A stretch of DNA of 64,000 nucleotides from positions 1 to 64,000 of the forward strand of contig JADJWD010000005.1 in NCBI GenBank assembly GCA_016716535.1. The letters are read 5' to 3'. This document shows positions 32,305 to 42,100 of this stretch, one piece after another. Below the pieces are notes generated by a model. That model saw only the letters and a program-made list of their open reading frames with translations. It ran no database searches and had not been told where the DNA came from. The stretch comes from Betaproteobacteria bacterium (lineage in GTDB: Bacteria > Pseudomonadota > Gammaproteobacteria > Burkholderiales > Burkholderiaceae_C). Position numbers and translations under genes: made by a program. Each line of letters starts with the position of its first letter. Position 1 is the stretch's first letter.

Positions 32305-33758
32305 CGACCGAGGTCGGCAGGACGACGGCGCCGGCTGCGGGCGCGGCGGATGCTGCTTCCACCGGCCCGGCCGCGACCTACGAGGATGCACCCGGCCCGA
32401 CTGCCGCTCCGCCCGCCCCGAGCTTCGGCGAAGCGCTGCGCTTCTGGTTGAAGCTCGGCTTCATCAGCTTCGGCGGCCCGGCCGGGCAGATCGCGATCAT
32501 GCACAGCGAGCTCGTCGAGCGCCGGCGCTGGGTGAGCGAGCGGCGCTTCCTGCACGCGCTCAACTACTGCATGGTGCTGCCCGGCCCCGAGGCGCAGCAG
32601 CTCGCCACCTATCTCGGCTGGCTCTTGCACCGCACCTGGGGCGGCATCGTCGCCGGCGCGCTTTTCGTGCTGCCTTCGCTCGTGCTGCTCGTCGCGCTCG
32701 CGGCGCTGTACATGGCCTGGGGACAGCAGCCGCTGGTCGCCGGTCTCTTTTACGGCATCAAGCCGGCCGTGACGGCGATCGTGCTGCACGCCGCCTGGCG
32801 CATCGGCTCGCGCGTGCTGCACAACGCCAGCCTGTGGGCGATCGCGGTCGGCGCCTTCGTCGCGATCTTCGCGCTGCACTGGCCGTTCCCGTTGATCGTC
32901 GGCCTGGCGGCGCTGGCGGGCTGGATCGGCTCGCACCTCGTGCCGGCGCACTTCGCGCCCGGTGGCGGGCATGGCGGCGGGCAGGGCGCAGTGCACGGCG
33001 CCGCCAAGGCACCGGCTGGCCCGGCGGTCATCGACGACGACACGCCGCCGCCGGCGCATGCGCGGTTCAGTGCGGCCAAGCTCGCGGCAGTCGTCGCGGC
33101 CGGGCTGGCGCTGTGGTCGCTGCCGTTCGTGGCCATCGCCGCCTGGCACGGCTGGCACGCCACGCTCACGCAGATGGCGTGGTTCTTCACGAAGGCGGCG
33201 CTGCTCACCTTCGGTGGCGCCTACGCGGTGCTGCCGTACGTCTATGACGGCGCCGTCGCGCACTTCGGCTGGCTGACGGCGTCGCAGATGATCGACGGCC
33301 TGGCGCTCGGCGAGACGACACCCGGGCCGCTGATCATGGTCGTCGCCTTCGTCGCCTTCGTCGGCGGCTGGACGAAGGCGGTGCTCGGGCCCGAGGCGCT
33401 CGTGCTCGGCGGCGCGCTGGCGGCGGTCGTCGTCACCTGGTTCACGTTCCTGCCGTCGTTCCTCTTCATCCTGGCCGGTGCGCCGCTCGTGGAATCGACG
33501 CGGGGTTCGCTGCGGCTGGCCGCGCCACTGACCGCGATCACCGCCGCAGTGGTCGGCGTGATCGTCAACCTCGCGCTCTTCTTCGGCTGGCACGTGCTGT
33601 GGCCGCGCGGGCTCGAAGGGCCCTTCGAATGGCCCGCGGCGTTGATCGCCATCGCCGCCGCGGTGGCGCTGCTGCGCTTCAAGCGCGGCGTGCTGCCGGT
33701 CATCGCGGCGTCGGCGCTGGCCGGGCTCTTGGTCAGCCTGGGCTGGCCGGTGCGTTGA
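32301..33758 (+). CDS. chrA: Chromate transporter ChrA
   Basis: CHR-family inner-membrane transporter that expels chromate. It has 485 residues with two homologous halves, the long-chain form. Half one has LGFISFGGPAGQIAIMHSEL and MVLPGPEAQQLATYLGWLLH. Half two has AALLTFGGAYAVLPYVYDGA and LALGETTPGPLIMVVAFVAF. Between the halves is a Gly/His-rich cytoplasmic insertion (HFAPGGGHGGGQGAVHG). Its ATGA overlap with chrB implies coupled expression. Confidence 0.95.
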   Translation: MTTEVGRTTAPAAGAADAASTGPAATYEDAPGPTAAPPAPSFGEALRFWLKLGFISFGGPAGQIAIMHSELVERRRWVSERRFLHALNYCMVLPGPEAQQLATYLGWLLHRTWGGIVAGALFVLPSLVLLVALAALYMAWGQQPLVAGLFYGIKPAVTAIVLHAAWRIGSRVLHNASLWAIAVGAFVAIFALHWPFPLIVGLAALAGWIGSHLVPAHFAPGGGHGGGQGAVHGAAKAPAGPAVIDDDTPPPAHARFSAAKLAAVVAAGLALWSLPFVAIAAWHGWHATLTQMAWFFTKAALLTFGGAYAVLPYVYDGAVAHFGWLTASQMIDGLALGETTPGPLIMVVAFVAFVGGWTKAVLGPEALVLGGALAAVVVTWFTFLPSFLFILAGAPLVESTRGSLRLAAPLTAITAAVVGVIVNLALFFGWHVLWPRGLEGPFEWPAALIAIAAAVALLRFKRGVLPVIAASALAGLLVSLGWPVR

Positions 33759-33799
33759 AGCGCTGCGATGGGCGCCACTCACCCTCGAAGGAGGCTGCG

Positions 33800-34162
33800 A
33801 TGAGTCAGATGAAGGTCGACGAACTCGCGCTGTGGCTCGAGCACGGCTTCGGCTGCACGCTGCTCGATGTGCGGCGCGCCCGCGCCCGCGACGACGACGG
33901 CACGGCGATCGCCGGCGCGCGCTGGCTCGATCCGGCGCTGTGGCTGGACTGGAAGGACGGCGTTGCCACCGATCGCCCGGCGGTGCTGTACTGCGCGCAC
34001 GGACACGAGATCAGCCAGGGCCTCGTCGCGGCGCTGCGCGCGATGGGGGTCGATGCCCGCCACCTCGAAGGCGGCATCTCGGCGTGGAAGGGCGCGGGGC
34101 TGCCGGTGCAGGCGCTACAGGCGCGCCAGCCGCTACAGCCGGCGGCGCGGCCGGCGCCATGA
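33800..34162 (+). CDS. Rhodanese-domain protein in the chromate cluster
   Basis: Single-domain rhodanese, 120 residues, behind a strong GAAGGAGG site. The active-site loop is YCAHGHEIS with candidate catalytic Cys65. Other rhodanese features are TLLDVRRARARD and VDARHLEGGISAWKGAGLPV. Rhodaneses move sulfane sulphur or reduce oxidised sulphur; in chromate operons a rhodanese (ChrE-like) is sometimes present, possibly handling thiolated chromium or sulphur stress. That role is inference. The gene follows chrA by 41 bases and overlaps the ATP-grasp gene by 4 bases. Confidence 0.88.
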   Translation: MSQMKVDELALWLEHGFGCTLLDVRRARARDDDGTAIAGARWLDPALWLDWKDGVATDRPAVLYCAHGHEISQGLVAALRAMGVDARHLEGGISAWKGAGLPVQALQARQPLQPAARPAP

Positions 34163-35238
34163 ACGCGCCTGCCGGCGCGGCGGTGCCACGGCCGGCACCG
34201 CGCCTCGCCATCCTCTACCCCGGTGACCGCGCCGCGCACGACCGCGCCGACCCGGCGGCCAGCCGCTTCGCGGCGCTGTTCGCGGCCTTCGCGGCGGCCG
34301 GTATGCACGCCGAGCCGGCGATCTACCACGACGACTTCGCCGACGAGGTCGGAGCGCAGTTGCACGGCGTGCACGGCGTGCTCGTGTGGCACAACCCGAT
34401 CGAGGGCGGCCGCACACGCGCGCGGCTCGACGCGCTGCTGCGCGACGTGGCCGGGGGTGGCGCGAGTGGCGTCTTCGTCAGCACGCACCCTGACGTGATC
34501 CTGCGCCTCGGCACGAAAGACGTGCTGCTGGCGGCGCGCGCGCTGCCGTTCGGCAGCGACGTGCACCGCGTCGATTCGATCGAGCAACTGCGCGCCGAGC
34601 TGCCGGCGCGGCTGGCGCGAGGCGCGCGGGTGCTCAAGCAGCACCGCGGCCACAGCGGCATCGGTGTGTGGCGCGTGGAGGCGATCGGAGCGCCCGGCGG
34701 CGACCGGTTTTCGCTCAGGCACGCCGAGCGCGGCAGCGCGCCGCAGGTCGTGGACTTCGAAGCCGTCGTGCAGACGCTCGCGCCGTACTTCGCCGGCGGC
34801 GGCCACATGGTCGACCAGGCCTGGCAGCCGCGGCTGCCCGAGGGCATGGTGCGCGCCTACCTCGTCGGCGACCGCGTCGCCGGCTTCGGCCACCAGGCGG
34901 TCAACGCGTTGCACCCTGGCACGGCCGGCGGCGAGCCGCCGCCGCCCGGCCCGCGCCTGTACAGCGGTGCCGACGACATGCGCTTCCAGGCACTGCGCGA
35001 ACGGCTCGAAAGCGAGTGGGTGGCACAGTTGGCGCAGGCCACCGGCGTCGCGACGGCCGACTTGCCGCTCTTGTGGGACGCCGACTTCCTGCTCGGCGAG
35101 CGCTCGCCCGCGGACATCGCCGCCGGCCGCGAGCGCTACGTGCTGTGCGAGGTCAACGTCAGCAGCGTTGCGCCGTTCCCCGACGCGGCGATCGCGCCGC
35201 TGGTGGCCGCGACGCTACGGCGCCTTCAAGCGCGGTGA
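34159..35238 (+). CDS. ATP-grasp family protein (Cj0069-like)
   Basis: 359-residue protein resembling the Cj0069 family of ATP-grasp-like ligases of unknown substrate. Recognisable segments are LAILYPGDRAAHDRADPAAS, GVHGVLVWHNPIEGG, GVFVSTHPDVILRLGTKDVL, ARVLKQHRGHSGIGVWRV (nucleotide-binding-like lysine and Gly loop) and the C-terminal CEVNVSSVAPFP, typical of an ATP-grasp metal site. Coupled by ATGA to the rhodanese gene, it belongs to the chr unit. A role in chromate or thiol metabolism is only suggested by context. It converges with the BASS transporter with a 13-base overlap of the 3' ends. Confidence 0.75.
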   Translation: MNAPAGAAVPRPAPRLAILYPGDRAAHDRADPAASRFAALFAAFAAAGMHAEPAIYHDDFADEVGAQLHGVHGVLVWHNPIEGGRTRARLDALLRDVAGGGASGVFVSTHPDVILRLGTKDVLLAARALPFGSDVHRVDSIEQLRAELPARLARGARVLKQHRGHSGIGVWRVEAIGAPGGDRFSLRHAERGSAPQVVDFEAVVQTLAPYFAGGGHMVDQAWQPRLPEGMVRAYLVGDRVAGFGHQAVNALHPGTAGGEPPPPGPRLYSGADDMRFQALRERLESEWVAQLAQATGVATADLPLLWDADFLLGERSPADIAAGRERYVLCEVNVSSVAPFPDAAIAPLVAATLRRLQAR

Positions 35239-36107
35239 CCGTGGCGGGCGTCGGCGCGCCGCCACAGCGTCGCCAGCGTCAGCCCCGACACGATGTGCCA
35301 GATGCCCCACAGGCTCGCGACGATCACCATGCCGAGGTCGGCGTTGAACTGCACCGCGATGATGCCGAGCGCGAGGCCCGAGTTCTGCATGCCGCCTTCG
35401 ATGGTGACGGCGCGTCGGTCGCGCTCGGCGAGGCGGAACGCGGTGGCCGCGAGCCAGCCGAGCGCCAGCCCCGCGGCGTTGTGCGCGACGACGAGGCCGA
35501 GCTGCGGCAGCAGCTGCACGTTCAGCAGCTGCCGCTCGCGCACGAGGCCGAGCGCGATGAACGCAAAGAGCGCAAAGAGGCTGAAGCGCCCGAGCGGCCG
35601 GCGCAGCTTGCTCGTCACCGCCGGCCAGCGGCGGCTAGCGAAGAGGCCGAGCGCCATCGGCACGGCCAGCAGCGCAAGCAGGCTCCACCAGATCGCCGAG
35701 GCGTCGATGTCGAGCTTGCGCAGCCAGGCGGAGGTGGCCGGGTTGCTCGCCACCATCCAGGTGAAGTTGAACGGCGTGACCACCAGCGCCAGCAGCGCCG
35801 CGACGGCCGAGATGCTGACCGACAGCGCCGTGTTGCCGCGCCCGTAGTGCGTCATGAAGTTCGACAGCGAGCCGCCGGGGCAGCAGGCGACGAGGATCAT
35901 CGCCGCCTCGGTGTTGGCCGGCAGGTCGAGCGCCAGCGTCGCGAGCCAGGTGCCCACCGGCAGCAGCACGAACTGCGGCACGAGGCCGCCGACCACCGCG
36001 CGCGGCATGTGCGCGACGAGCTTGAAGTCCTGCACGCGCAGATCGAGCGCGACGGTGAAGACCATCACGGCGAGCACGAGGCTCAGCACGAGTTGCTGCG
36101 CGGTCAT
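35226..36107 (-). CDS. Bile acid:sodium symporter (BASS) family transporter
   Basis: Integral membrane protein of 293 residues with about nine to ten predicted helices. BASS/SBF features are LVACCPGGSLSNFMTHYGRGNTALSV (shown here as the conserved CPGGS-SN motif) and TIEGGMQNSGLALGI (the second sodium-site motif). Members carry organic anions with Na+; the substrate cannot be told. ATG 36107 was chosen because the first membrane helix begins there; a longer frame back to 36242 is Arg-rich and unlikely. Confidence 0.88.
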   Translation of the reverse strand: MTAQQLVLSLVLAVMVFTVALDLRVQDFKLVAHMPRAVVGGLVPQFVLLPVGTWLATLALDLPANTEAAMILVACCPGGSLSNFMTHYGRGNTALSVSISAVAALLALVVTPFNFTWMVASNPATSAWLRKLDIDASAIWWSLLALLAVPMALGLFASRRWPAVTSKLRRPLGRFSLFALFAFIALGLVRERQLLNVQLLPQLGLVVAHNAAGLALGWLAATAFRLAERDRRAVTIEGGMQNSGLALGIIAVQFNADLGMVIVASLWGIWHIVSGLTLATLWRRADARHGHRA

Positions 36108-36295
36108 GAACAGCGAGGCTAACGGCGCCGCGGGCCGCGCCGGCCCGGGGTTTACGCTTCTGCGGCGCGGATCCGACAGCCAGGCGACGAGGATGCGACG
36201 ACATGCGGCGAACAGGCGACCTCGCTGCGACGCGGCCGCCACGCCCGGCCACTTAAACTGCCGCCTTCCCTGCGCACCGTCTCGCTTTGCGCGCC

Positions 36296-37246
<951 letters not shown>

Positions 37247-37249
37247 GCA

Positions 37250-39361
37250 ATGACTGCGAAGAACCTGCTCGTCGAACTCTTCGTCGAGGAGCTGCCGCCG
37301 AAGGCGCTGAAGAAGCTCGGCGAGGCGTTCGGCCACGAGCTGGCCGCCGGCCTGAAGTCGCAGGGCCTCGCGTCGGACACCTCCGTGCTGACGGTGTTCG
37401 CGACGCCGCGGCGCCTGGGCGCGCACGTCAGCCACGTCCGGCCGGTGGCCGCCGACAAGGCGGTGTCGCACAAGCTGATGCCGGTGGCCGTGGGCCTGGA
37501 CGCACAAGGCCGGCCGACGGCGGCGCTGGCGAAGAAGCTGGCGGCGCTCGGCGCACCCGCCGATGCGCCGCTGGCGCGCCGCACCGACGGCAAGGCCGAG
37601 GTGCTGTTTCTCGACGCGACGCAGCCCGGCGCGCCGCTCGCCACCGGGCTGCAGAAGGCGCTCGACGACGCGATCGCGAAGCTGCCGATCCCGAAGGTGA
37701 TGCAGTACCAGCTCGCCGACGGCTGGAGCAGCGTGCACTTCGTGCGCCCGGCGCACGGCCTCGTCGCGCTGCACGGCGCCGAGGTCGTGCCGGTGCGCGC
37801 GCTCGGGCTCGAAGCCGGGCGCGCGACGCGCGGCCACCGCTTCGAGGCGCGCATGGACCCGGTGGTCGTGCAGGACGCCGACCACTACGCGCGCCAGCTC
37901 GAGGAGCAGGGCGCCGTCGTCGCGAGCTTCGAGCACCGGCGCGCCGAGCTGCTGCGGCAACTGCACGCCGCCGCGGCCGCCGAGCGCCTGACGCCGATCG
38001 ACGACGAGGCGCTGCTCGACGAGGTGACCGCACTCGTCGAGCGGCCGAACGTGCTCGTCTGCCGCTTCGAGGAAGAGTTCCTCGCCGTGCCGCAGGAATG
38101 CCTGATCCTGACGATGAAGGCGAACCAGAAGTACTTCCCGCTGCTCGATGCGCAGCAGCGGCTGACGAACCGCTTCCTCGTCGTCAGCAACATCCGCCCC
38201 GACGACGCGAGCCGCGTCGTGCAGGGCAACGAGCGGGTCGTGCGCCCGCGGCTGGCGGACGCGAAGTTCTTCTTCGACCAGGACCGCAAGAAGACGCTCG
38301 CCTCGCGCGTGCCCGGGCTCGCGAAGGTCGTCTACCACGGCAAGCTCGGCACGCAGGGTGAGCGCGTCGAGCGCGTGCGCACCCTCGCGCGGGCGATCGG
38401 CGAGAGGCTCGGCGGCCTTGCGTTGGCGGACCTCGCCGACGAGGCGGCGACGCTGGCCAAGGCGGACCTGCTGACCGACATGGTCGGCGAGTTCCCCGAG
38501 CTGCAAGGCACGATGGGCGCCTACTACGCGCGCCACGACGGCCACCTCGACGCCATCGCCGAGGCGATCGAAGACCACTACAAGCCGCGCTTTGCCGGCG
38601 ACGCGTTGCCGCGCGGCGAAGTCGGCCTCGCGGTGGCACTGGCCGACAAGCTCGAGACGCTCGCAGGCCTCTTCGGCATCGGCCAGTTGCCCAGCGGCGA
38701 CAAGGACCCGTTCGCGCTGCGCCGGCATGCGCTCGGCGTGATCCGCATGCTCGTCGAGCGCGATCTGCCGCTGGCGCTGACGGACCTCGTCGCCACCGCT
38801 TTTCGCGCCTTCCCGGCCACGCACGGGCAGGCGCAGGCCGAGGTGCAGCTCTTCATCGTCGAGCGGCTCGTCGGTGCGTTGCGCGAGCAAGGTTATTCGG
38901 CGCAGGAAGTCGACGCCGTCGTCGCGCTGCGCCCCGAGCGCTTCGGCGAGATCCCCAAGCGCCTGGCGGCGGTGCGCGCCTTCGCGGCGATGCCCGAGTC
39001 GGCCTCGCTCGCGGCGGCCAACAAGCGCGTCGGCAACATCCTGCGCAAGAGCGAAGGGGGCGACGATGCGGCAGCGGCCGCCGAGCCCGTGGACGAGGCG
39101 CGCCTCGTCGAGCCGGCCGAGCGCGCGCTCTTTGCGGCGCTTCGCGAGGTGGCGCCGCGCGCCGAGCGGGCGTTCGACAGCGGCGACCTCGCCGGCTCGC
39201 TGCGCGAGCTGGCGGCGCTGAAGGCACCGGTCGACAGCTTCTTCGACGCGGTGATGGTCAATGCCGACGACGCGGCGCTGCGCCGCAACCGGCTGGCGCT
39301 GCTGGCGATGCTGCACCGGGCGATGAACCGCGTTGCCGATCTTTCGCGGCTGGTGACCTGA
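37250..39361 (+). CDS. glyS: Glycyl-tRNA synthetase beta subunit
   Basis: Beta subunit that binds tRNA(Gly), 703 residues, normal for the family. It starts MTAKNLLVELFVEELPPKAL. Conserved parts are FATPRRLGAHVSHV, ECLILTMKANQKYFPLLDAQ, DAKFFFDQDRKKTLASRV, DLLTDMVGEFPELQGTMGAYYA and KDPFALRRHALGVIRMLVE. The HD-like region and a C-terminal anticodon-binding-like domain follow (FFDAVMVNADDAALRRNRLALL). Three bases separate it from glyQ. Confidence 0.97.
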   Translation: MTAKNLLVELFVEELPPKALKKLGEAFGHELAAGLKSQGLASDTSVLTVFATPRRLGAHVSHVRPVAADKAVSHKLMPVAVGLDAQGRPTAALAKKLAALGAPADAPLARRTDGKAEVLFLDATQPGAPLATGLQKALDDAIAKLPIPKVMQYQLADGWSSVHFVRPAHGLVALHGAEVVPVRALGLEAGRATRGHRFEARMDPVVVQDADHYARQLEEQGAVVASFEHRRAELLRQLHAAAAAERLTPIDDEALLDEVTALVERPNVLVCRFEEEFLAVPQECLILTMKANQKYFPLLDAQQRLTNRFLVVSNIRPDDASRVVQGNERVVRPRLADAKFFFDQDRKKTLASRVPGLAKVVYHGKLGTQGERVERVRTLARAIGERLGGLALADLADEAATLAKADLLTDMVGEFPELQGTMGAYYARHDGHLDAIAEAIEDHYKPRFAGDALPRGEVGLAVALADKLETLAGLFGIGQLPSGDKDPFALRRHALGVIRMLVERDLPLALTDLVATAFRAFPATHGQAQAEVQLFIVERLVGALREQGYSAQEVDAVVALRPERFGEIPKRLAAVRAFAAMPESASLAAANKRVGNILRKSEGGDDAAAAAEPVDEARLVEPAERALFAALREVAPRAERAFDSGDLAGSLRELAALKAPVDSFFDAVMVNADDAALRRNRLALLAMLHRAMNRVADLSRLVT

Positions 39362-39429
39362 GGCGCAGGCCGCGACAGGCGAGAGAGCCGAGGGCAAGGA
39401 ACCAAGAGGAGCGACAGAGGGAGCCCGCG

Positions 39430-40026
39430 ATGCACACCACCAAGCTCGTCATCCTCGGCCGCGACGGCATCCTCAACAAGTACCGCGAGGACCACGTCAA
39501 GTCGCCGGCCGAGTGGGTGCCGATCGCGGGCGCGCTCGAGGCGGTGGCGCGTCTGAACCACGCCGGCTGGCACGCGGTGGTGGCGACGAATCAGGCCGGC
39601 ATCGGCCGCGGGCTGATCGACATGGCGTCGATCAACGCCATCCACGCGCACATGAACCAGCAGCTGCTGGCGCAGGGCGGGCGGCTCGACGCGGTGTTCT
39701 TCTGCCCGCACACGCCCGAGGAAGGCTGCAGTTGCCGCAAGCCCCTGCCGGGGATGATGCGCGACATCGGGCTGCGCTACGGCGTCGACCTGCGCCACGT
39801 GCCGATGGTCTGCGACACGCTGCGTGATCTGCAGGCCGCGCAGGCCGCGGGCTGCGAGCCGCATCTCGTCGAAAGCGGCCGCGCCACCGGACTCAACCCC
39901 GAGCAGGTGGCGCAGATGGTCGAGAAGGTGCCGGGCACCGTCGTGCACAGCGACCTCGGCGCGTTTGCCGAATTCCTGCTCAGGCGCGACCACATCGATC
40001 TGTCGACACACGGGAGCCTTGCGTGA
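39430..40026 (+). CDS. GmhB-like HAD phosphatase (heptose bisphosphatase family) with altered motif I
   Basis: Resembles D-glycero-D-manno-heptose-1,7-bisphosphate 7-phosphatase of LPS inner-core synthesis, 198 residues. HAD motif I is LGRDGILN, with Gly10 where the family has the nucleophilic Asp (LDRDG); the second Asp (D12) is kept. Motif II is ATNQAGIGRG. The zinc loop Cys/His set is CPHTPEEGCSCRKPLPG, and motif III/IV is CDTLRDLQAAQAAG, with Cys for the usual Gly. The Asp loss predicts reduced or no phosphatase activity, or a shifted role. Neighbours glyQS and plsC are the usual ones for gmhB, so orthology is likely. Confidence 0.85.
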   Translation: MHTTKLVILGRDGILNKYREDHVKSPAEWVPIAGALEAVARLNHAGWHAVVATNQAGIGRGLIDMASINAIHAHMNQQLLAQGGRLDAVFFCPHTPEEGCSCRKPLPGMMRDIGLRYGVDLRHVPMVCDTLRDLQAAQAAGCEPHLVESGRATGLNPEQVAQMVEKVPGTVVHSDLGAFAEFLLRRDHIDLSTHGSLA

Positions 40027-40847
40027 TGTCGACGGCGCCGCGCGCGGCTGCTGCCGCGCCGTCGCCGGCCTCGCTTGCGCTGAAGGGCTGGACGGCGCTG
40101 CGCTCGCTGCTGTTCGTCGCCTGGCTGGTCGCCACCGTCGTGCCGTGGGCGCTGGCGGTGCTCGCGATGGCGCCGTTCGCGGGCAGCACGCGCCTGTACT
40201 GGGCCTGCGTCGGCTGGCTGCGCGTGGCGATCTGGGGCTGCCGCTTGATCTGCGGCGTGCGCTGGCGCGTCGCCGGCCTCGAGCATGTGCCGACCGCGGC
40301 CGACGCGAAGGGCGCCGTGCTGCTCGCGCCCAAGCACCAGAGCGCGTGGGAGACGTTCGCGCTGCCGATGCTGATGCCGCACCCGCTGGCCTACGTGTTC
40401 AAGCGCGAGCTGCTGTACATCCCGTTCTTCGGCTGGGCGATGGGGCGGCTGGACATGATCCACATCGACCGCAGCAAGCGCGCCGAAGCCTGGGCGAAGG
40501 TCGCCGAGCAGGGCCGGCGGCTCTTCTCCGAAGGCGTGTGGGTAATCATGTTCCCCGAGGGCACGCGCACGCCGCGCGGCAGCCAGGGCGCGTACAAGAC
40601 CGGCGCGTCGCGGCTGGCGGTGGCCACCGGCGTGCCGATCGTGCCGATCGCCGTGACCTCGGCGCGCTGCTGGCCGCGCAAGACCTTCCTGGTGCGGCCG
40701 GGGGTCGTCGACGTGTCGATCGGCCCGCCGATCGCCGCCGCCGGGCGTGATGCCGACGAGCTGATGCGCGAGGTCGAGGCCTGGATCGAAGCCGAGATGC
40801 GGCGCCTGGACCCCGAGGCGTACACCAGCACATCGGTGCCCGCCTGA
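40026..40847 (+). CDS. plsC: 1-acyl-sn-glycerol-3-phosphate acyltransferase
   Basis: Makes phosphatidic acid from lysophosphatidic acid at the inner membrane. It has 273 residues from ATG 40026. N-terminal membrane segments (about 25-60) precede the acyltransferase domain. Motif I is KHQSAWET, so the HX4D motif is HX4E, a variant common in this lineage. Motif III is FPEGTRTPRG, and motif IV is VPIVPIAVTS. The ATG overlaps the upstream stop by one base (TGATG). GTG 40023 is an alternative. Confidence 0.92.
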   Translation: MSTAPRAAAAAPSPASLALKGWTALRSLLFVAWLVATVVPWALAVLAMAPFAGSTRLYWACVGWLRVAIWGCRLICGVRWRVAGLEHVPTAADAKGAVLLAPKHQSAWETFALPMLMPHPLAYVFKRELLYIPFFGWAMGRLDMIHIDRSKRAEAWAKVAEQGRRLFSEGVWVIMFPEGTRTPRGSQGAYKTGASRLAVATGVPIVPIAVTSARCWPRKTFLVRPGVVDVSIGPPIAAAGRDADELMREVEAWIEAEMRRLDPEAYTSTSVPA

Positions 40848-40876
40848 AAGACAGGTGGTGCCTACAATGACGGCTC

Positions 40877-41827
40877 ATGCCGAGCGCCTCCGGGTCACCG
40901 CACCCGCTGCCGATCCAGCTTTCGCTGTTCGACACCACGCCTGAGGCCGAGGCGGCGAGCGCGTCGCCGCGTCCCGCGCACGATCGGCCGTCGGCGATGC
41001 CCGGCACGCCGACGTCACCGGTGGCGCCATCTGCCTCGGCGCCAGCGCCCGCCCCGACCCCGGTACCGCCCGAACACCGCCATCCGCGCGCCGCACGCGA
41101 GATCCACCTCGGCGAGCATCGCGTCGCCTACGCCTTCAGGCGCGCGCGCCGGCGCACGATCGGCTTCGTCGTCGGCCCCGAAGGGCTGACGGTCAGCGCG
41201 CCGCGCTGGGTGAGCGTCGGCGAGGTCGAGGTGGCGCTGCGCGAGAAGGCGCCGTGGATCCTGCGCAAGCTGCACGAGCAGCGAGAGCGCACGCGGCGCC
41301 TGGAGCGCGCTCGCATCGAGTGGCGCGACGGCGCCGGCTTCCCCTTCCTCGGCGAGACGGTGATCGTCGTCGTCGACCCGCGCATCACCGGCTCGGTGCT
41401 GCGCCAGGCCGAAGCGACGCTGCCCGGCGTGCCGGCGCTGACGCTGCACCTGGGCCTGCCGCAGGCAGCGGCGGCCGAGCAGATCCGCGACGCCGTGCAG
41501 AGCTGGCTGCAGCGCCAGGCGCGGCGCATCTTCGAGGAGCGCACCGCCGTCTTCGCCGAGCGGCTGGGCGTGCGCGTGCGCCGGCTGGCGCTGAGCGCGG
41601 CCGCCACGCGCTGGGGCAGCGCCAACGCCGACGGCTCGATCCGGCTGAACTGGCGGCTCGTGCACTTCGCGCTGCCGGTCATCGACTACGTCGTCACGCA
41701 CGAACTGGCGCACCTGCGCGAGATGAACCACAGCCCGGCCTTCTGGGACGTGGTGCGCTCGGCGCTGCCCGGGTTCGAGGCGGCGCGCGGCGCGTTGCGC
41801 ACCGAGGTGCTGCCGGCGTTCGAGTGA
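40877..41827 (+). CDS. YgjP-type M48-like metallopeptidase
   Basis: 316-residue protein of the YgjP/DUF45 metallopeptidase family. The zinc motif HELAHLREMNH places H275, E276, H279 and H285. Upstream are the conserved RLALSAAATRWGSANADGSIRLNWRL and VTHELAH contexts. The N-terminal 65 residues are Ala/Pro-rich and probably disordered. The substrate of the family is not established. TACAAT at 40863-40868 lies 8 bases before the ATG with no Shine-Dalgarno, a possible leaderless mRNA. Confidence 0.85.
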   Translation: MPSASGSPHPLPIQLSLFDTTPEAEAASASPRPAHDRPSAMPGTPTSPVAPSASAPAPAPTPVPPEHRHPRAAREIHLGEHRVAYAFRRARRRTIGFVVGPEGLTVSAPRWVSVGEVEVALREKAPWILRKLHEQRERTRRLERARIEWRDGAGFPFLGETVIVVVDPRITGSVLRQAEATLPGVPALTLHLGLPQAAAAEQIRDAVQSWLQRQARRIFEERTAVFAERLGVRVRRLALSAAATRWGSANADGSIRLNWRLVHFALPVIDYVVTHELAHLREMNHSPAFWDVVRSALPGFEAARGALRTEVLPAFE

Positions 41828-41838
41828 GTGGCGGCCCT

Positions 41839-41860
41839 GGCCCCCACCTACGGGGGCCCC
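41839..41860. other. Hairpin downstream of the YgjP gene
   Basis: GGCCCCC and GGGGGCC flank a short loop just after the YgjP stop codon. There is no T-run, so it is a weak terminator candidate or an mRNA-end hairpin. Confidence 0.3.
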
Positions 41861-41869
41861 GACTCGCGG

Positions 41870-42037
41870 TGCCGTTCCACCATTCGTAGGATGGGCACGA
41901 GCCGCCTTGCGGCGCACACTGCGCGCCAGGCTGTCATTCCACAGCGCACCGGTTTCATCGGGGAAGGTAGGGCCCGGCAGTTCAGGGCCCTCATCAGGTA
42001 ACGGCAGGCGGTTTACCCCGCCTGCCGTCTTTTTTTT
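41870..42037 (+). ncRNA. Candidate small RNA ending at the 42001 terminator
   Basis: Low-confidence call. The region has structured segments (hairpin near 41970-41992, terminator at 42001-42037) and no recognisable protein gene. No known RNA family was recognised by eye, and no promoter could be fixed. It could equally be the 3' untranslated end of the YgjP mRNA. Confidence 0.25.
42001..42037 (+). terminator. Strong intrinsic terminator with no gene directly before it
   Basis: Perfect 11-bp stem ACGGCAGGCGG/CCGCCTGCCGT, loop TTTACC, then C and eight T residues. It lies 173 bases after the YgjP stop and 64 before liuR. The 41861-42000 stretch has a further hairpin (GGGCCC around GGCAGTTCA) and no protein frame with credible composition, so this may end a small RNA or a long 3' leader, or insulate liuR. 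Confidence 0.85.
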
Positions 42038-42100
42038 GCCCCGCGGCTTGGGCCGGGCGGTGGCTGCCGCTGGTTGTCGCTGGCTATATTTGCCGCCGCC

